Below, piece after piece: positions 60,475 to 64,000 of a DNA stretch of 64,000 bases; positions within the stretch are counted from its first letter, which is position 1, and every line of letters starts with the position of its first letter. A program made the position numbers and the translations under genes. The stretch lies in the NCBI GenBank assembly GCA_947561585.1, contig CANNZV010000123.1, positions 372,001 to 436,000 of the forward strand, read 5' to 3'. Below the pieces are notes generated by a model. That model made no database searches, was not told the origin of the DNA, and saw only the letters and a list, made by a program, of their open reading frames with translations. Source of the DNA: Caprella mutica. Taxonomy: Eukaryota; Arthropoda; Malacostraca; Amphipoda; Caprellidae.

Positions 60475-60707
60475 TCAAGGAATATGACAAATGTAGTTCA
60501 TGTGTGATGGACAACCTTCTGCCAAGTAGTATGTGGGGCCTTTCATCCGACCACAGCTCGCAGATCCATTCGGCTCATCAGTTAAGAAGGGATATTCTCC
60601 GGGTTCTTTCTCGCCTAAGGTTCCACCGAGTTCAAACTCCCAAATTCCAGTCCGCTCATTTTTGGAGAACCCAATTTGGAACTGATTTGGGAACGTTGGA
60701 TCATTGC
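60475..60707 (-). CDS. Exon 4 of the C-type lectin gene (CTLD second half)
   Basis: Acceptor ttcttcaacacag; runs to the stop at 60475. Contains EPN and the last three CTLD cysteines. Confidence 0.9.
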
Positions 60708-61998
60708 CTGTGTTGAAGAAAAATAGATTTAGCAATGTAAGGTAATTAAGCTGATGTAGAATTTTAAAAAAGAGGACTCATTAATATAGATTATTCCTAT
60801 GGTAAATACAAATGCAGTTACATTTTTTAAAGTGCATACGGAATTTATAAACAGTTCAACACCCTGTAGAAGACAGATTATTACAGATATCGAATAAAAA
60901 TACCTTTAAGATGCTCCAGATGCAAACGAATATTCTCAAATGAGTTCAAAGAAATGGGTGAGAAGAGTTTGGAACCTTCAGGACAGCTTTCACGAGCTGC
61001 CCTGGCAGCCACAACATCACTGGATAACATTATGCACCCAACTCCTTCAACCAAAGCGAACGGTGAACTGCAGGTATCTGAAAGAAGCAATAATTGTTCT
61101 ATAAAACCTGACGACCAAAGATTAAAAGAGAACCTTACTGAATCCTCTAGGATTTTTTTTGATGGAACAATCCTTAATACTTTCGCGTATTTACTTTTCA
61201 GATGAACTTTTTTGTTCGTTGTTGATGCAATCAATTCAGAAGCTTTCACCTCTGCCGCTGAAAAAGTACACTTGACGACGTCAGGTGTTCTCTGGTCAGT
61301 AGAAACAGCCAAGCAAGAATCACTCTCGCCACAAATTTGAAGACAACGACCTGAAACATATTTCTTAGATCATCTTAAAGTAGATATCGTCAATTGCTTA
61401 TTAGTTTTAACAAAATCCAGCAGAAAGTTATGGTAGCCAAAAAGATTTTGTGGGATCTCCTCTTATTCTTCAGGTGCCAACCTATATGTTTTGAATCTTT
61501 GGAATATATATATTTTATTTACAGTAAAAACATACTACTTCTATTCTGCGGTATAACTAAATCATTTGTATTATTATTGACTTTAGGTTTTATGAATCTA
61601 ATTTTTATCCATTGTCTATTTATAGAGTTGTTCTGTGATTTGCAGTCTACAAATACCAATTTTATAACATAGTTCTACCTGAACTACCACATTGAATGAT
61701 GATTTTTTATGACTATGAAAATTCTAATTTTCTGCATTAAATTCTTCACTGATTTACGTATAATCATAATAATAATTTTTTCTAAATGATATTGTGGAGC
61801 AATTGATTTAATTTTAAGGATGAATTCAAATATACTTTTCTTGCAATTATTTCAAATTTACTCACATCCTTTCGCCTCTTCGCTTGTCCAGGTTTGGTCG
61901 TCACTTTTGAGTGTCATATTTTGGTACCGTGTGAAGGACACAGCATTGACAGTGAAGAAAATAGAAAGGTGGTACAGTGTGAGTTTAGACAAAAACAT
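60475..61998 (-). CDS. Secreted C-type lectin with N-terminal Cys-rich PAN/apple-like module (4 exons, complete)
   Basis: Join of 61866-61998, 61195-61350, 60904-61077 and 60475-60707: 696 nt, 231 residues plus stop. All three junctions are GT-AG with one base before and two after, so the frame is exact. Residues 1-20 are a signal peptide (MFLSKLTLYHLSIFFTVNAV). Residues ~24-96 carry five Cys (45, 47, 51, 57, 72) in a CRCLQIC / DSCLAV pattern, like PAN/apple modules. Residues 99-231 are a C-type lectin domain: Cys99, GVGC (108-111), Cys128, WEFELGG (177-183), EPN (199-201), Cys206, Cys220, Cys228 in YICHI. EPN usually selects mannose-type sugars with a WND partner; WND is replaced by LAEG, so calcium-dependent binding is uncertain. 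A role in recognition or immunity is typical of secreted insect lectins but is inference here. The paralogous last exon at 57936 lies 2.3 kb downstream. Confidence 0.85.
60904..61077 (-). CDS. Exon 3 of the C-type lectin gene (CTLD first half)
   Basis: Acceptor gcttctttcag, donor GTATTT. Encodes TCSSPFALVEGVGCIMLSSD and the first conserved helix region. Confidence 0.88.
61195..61350 (-). CDS. Exon 2 of the C-type lectin gene (Cys-rich module)
   Basis: Acceptor atatgtttcag, donor GTAAAT. Encodes RCLQICGESDSCLAVSTDQR and the rest of the module. Confidence 0.82.
61866..61998 (-). CDS. Exon 1 of the C-type lectin gene
   Basis: ATG at 61998 opens the signal peptide; donor GTGAGT after 61866. The last base T joins GT of exon 2 to make a Cys codon inside the Cys-rich module, which confirms the junction. 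A longer plus-strand open frame over the same bases is a shadow. Confidence 0.8.
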
Positions 61999-62214
61999 AG
62001 TGTTTAATATCTTTGATATTTTCTCTGTTAATGAAGATGATTTACTGGTTGTATAAAATTAGGAAAGAGTTTTAACCCACTTAAATGAAACTGTGTTCAT
62101 TAATAAAGCCATGAAATAATTTTTCTCAAAACTTTAATAAAATCATAGTAGAATATTTTATTTATTACAGCAAAAATAAAGTCTATGGTAATATAAAGAG
62201 TATTAGCATTTTCG

Positions 62215-63165
62215 AAGCAGAAAATTCGCCGTAGGAATTTTCGCCGCAAGAAAATAAGACGTAAGGAATTTTTGACGTAAGGAATTTTCACCGAAATAAT
62301 TCTTTTTAACTTTTTTCTTTTTAGAAAGCTTCCAGAATATAACAATGTTATTATTTATCTATTTATTCTTCAATATTTAATTACTAATTAACTTGAAGTA
62401 ATTAATGATAACACTGATACATTATCACTGTGTTGAAGGTACAGATTATCTTCAACACAGCTTAAAAGAACCCCTGACTATTAAAGTGATCCCCACTATC
62501 GTTGCTATAAGGTCCTTTTCCAACCCCCGTTACTAAGGATACTTATAATTCGTAAACCTAAACTCGGGACTTTAAACAGTAATACTTTTTTATAACAAGA
62601 AAACTGTCTATTTATATATGAATAGTGCCTTTATCCTGATTTCAATTTTATCTGATTGACAATGAACATCATATGATAGTGTAATTGCATTTGGTTGAAC
62701 AAGTTTGATTTTTGCTATCATGTAATTTTCATGACATCGTTAAAATGAAGTTCAAAAGAAATTAGATAAATGAGAAATAGAAAAAAAATAACTTGTTACT
62801 ATTTAAAAATTTTGTAAGTCGATAACTATGTTGCGTAAATAATATAGTTTTTGGATTTGGTTGAAGCGAAGAACTTGTCTCTAAAATCGCTATATTTTAT
62901 CATCGGATTTTGTTCGTAGCTATTTTTCACATCCTATACAGTCGCACAGCTATTTTTTTCAAATGATCCAAGAAATTCCAAATGTTTGGATGCAAGTTTA
63001 TTATGGAGCAAATGGTAAAGGATGAAAATAACCTTCTTCGCTGTTATCGAAAAAATCGACGAAAATTCCTTACGGCGAATATTCCTCAGGACGAAAATTC
63101 CTTACGGTGAATTTTGTGGAGGCGAAACTACCTACGGCGAATTTTCTCACGGTGAAATTTCCGGA
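62215..63165. mobile_element. Non-autonomous element with clustered TTCGCCGTAAGGAATTTTC-type subterminal repeats
   Basis: At the left (62221-62290), AAATTCGCCGTAGGAATTTT, GACGTAAGGAATTTT and similar units recur four times. At the right (63056-63165), the same units recur in both orientations (GAAAATTCCTTACGGCGAAT, CTACGGCGAATTTT, TCACGGTGAAATTTCC). The ~770-bp interior has no coding frame and includes a small palindrome at 62432-62462 (GTGTTGAAG...CTTCAACAC). Clustered inverted subterminal repeats suggest a DNA transposon end; the family is undetermined. Confidence 0.6.
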
Positions 63166-63754
63166 CACCAATATTAAGAATTAACAGGTATAATTAATGA
63201 ATGCGAATTTATTAGATCACTTATGGTATGAAAGATTTTTACGCAAGATGATGTATTTTCTAATATAATAGTATTATTAATCTTTATGACACTTCTTCCT
63301 ATGCTTAAATTCACTACTGAAGAAACGTGTTCTTTAACCTTTCTTTATATTAAAGGCATATCGACATTTTTTGTAGATGGTAAATATTTAATTTGTTCAT
63401 AGAGTTGCGTTAATAAATAAGTAGCATATAGATTGATTCAACTGCGCAAATTGAAGGTTTAAATTAGTTGACAGGTCTTAAAGTGAAAAGGCTTTGTGAA
63501 AGATGTGAAGTCATTTAAAATCGAGAGAATGACTTAGTCATTATATCGATAAATCTAAAATTAATCATTTATTCAATATTAGTAATTTTTTTTGCACGCT
63601 TCTATCATTATTTCATGTAGAATGAATACCGGTCTAATACCTAAATAGTCTTCAGTAGTTCAAATACTAAATTTTAAATGATATACAGCTTCATGAAACA
63701 GTTATTTGGACGGAACCTAAATGTATGTATTTCCATCCTTTTGGTAAAATGAAT

Positions 63755-63969
63755 AGGGTAAGTAACGACTTATCGGTCAGTACTACATTTTCGGTCATAT
63801 AAGAAAAAATAGTATAAAAATTGTTATTATTACACAGTGCTATCTAATACTTCTGCCAACCCGGGTTTGCAGAAGTATTAGATAGCACTGTGTAATAATA
63901 ACAATTTTTATATTGTTTTTCTTATATGACCGAAAACATAGTACTGACCGATAATTCACCACTTACCCT
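63755..63969. repeat. Foldback element, family B (copy 7, near-perfect 215-bp palindrome)
   Basis: AGGGTAAGT...TATCGGTCAGTACTACATTT, TTCGGTCATATAAGAAAAA, then TTATTACACAGTGCTATCTA, and the whole returns as reverse complement around a CCCGGG centre at ~63862. Arms differ by only a few bases. Confidence 0.95.
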
Positions 63970-64000
63970 TCCAACAAAATTATAAATAATACTTTTACAT

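Noticed and set aside
61820..62056. Plus-strand open frame of 78 codons
   Set aside because: Overlaps exon 1 of the C-type lectin on the other strand, which joins in exact phase to three further exons.
1..64000. CRISPR arrays, operons or bacterial-type systems
   Set aside because: The tandem arrays have no spacers, genes have introns and TATA promoters, and no bacterial gene is present.
1..64000. tRNA or rRNA genes
   Set aside because: No cloverleaf A/B-box pattern or rRNA core sequence was recognised by eye; a covariance-model scan would be decisive.

Overview
This is eukaryotic, strongly AT-rich DNA with GT-AG introns, TATA-type promoters, Rebers-Riddiford (RR) chitin-binding cuticle genes, lectin genes, mariner-type transposons and many short foldback elements. 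It is almost certainly an insect chromosome. A hemipteran such as a planthopper is my guess for the order, but nothing seen here proves it. All recognisable host genes lie on the minus strand.

Layout. (1) 0-12 kb: two tandem paralogues of a secreted protein with a fucolectin-like (F5/8 type C) C-terminal half, CDS 3019-3765 and 11217-11960, inside a duplicated block. Between them sit a nearly intact DD37D (maT-type) transposon, an orphan coding exon (6412-6627) and two minisatellites. (2) 14-16 kb: a transposase fragment (DD41D type) and one arm of a 1.27-kb repeat whose inverted partner is at 55.6-56.8 kb. (3) 19.7-32.4 kb: one very large resilin-like cuticle gene read across three exons: a two-codon first exon (Met-Lys) at 32274-32279 behind a TATA promoter, a 7.8-kb intron, exon 2 (22975-24428) and exon 3 (19725-22884). 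It predicts 1539 residues with an RR domain split by the second intron and long Gln/Asn-rich repeats. (4) 33.5-34.4 kb: a decayed LINE reverse transcriptase. (5) 42.6-46.9 kb: a second, Gly-rich resilin-like cuticle gene with the same two-codon first exon. It has two alternative last exons, each supplying its own second half of the RR domain, both in frame. (6) 48.5-54 kb: a decayed mariner with about 200-bp inverted repeats, dispersed repeats and a 1-kb G-rich minisatellite. (7) 57.9-62 kb: a complete four-exon C-type lectin gene (231 residues: signal peptide, Cys-rich PAN/apple-like module, CTLD) and a lone terminal exon of a paralogue.

The two cuticle genes share exon-1 design, domain split, splice phase and TATA box, so they are paralogues that probably build elastic or chitin-binding cuticle. 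The lectins are secreted glycan-binding candidates, though the complete C-type lectin keeps only half of the usual calcium/sugar site. Between the genes, three families of short palindromic elements recur (hairpins with GGTGGGGCCATAG, foldbacks with GGGTAAGTTCC ends, foldbacks with GAGCGTTTTT arms).

Splice sites were placed by eye from consensus, reading-frame continuity and family knowledge; no transcript or database evidence was available.
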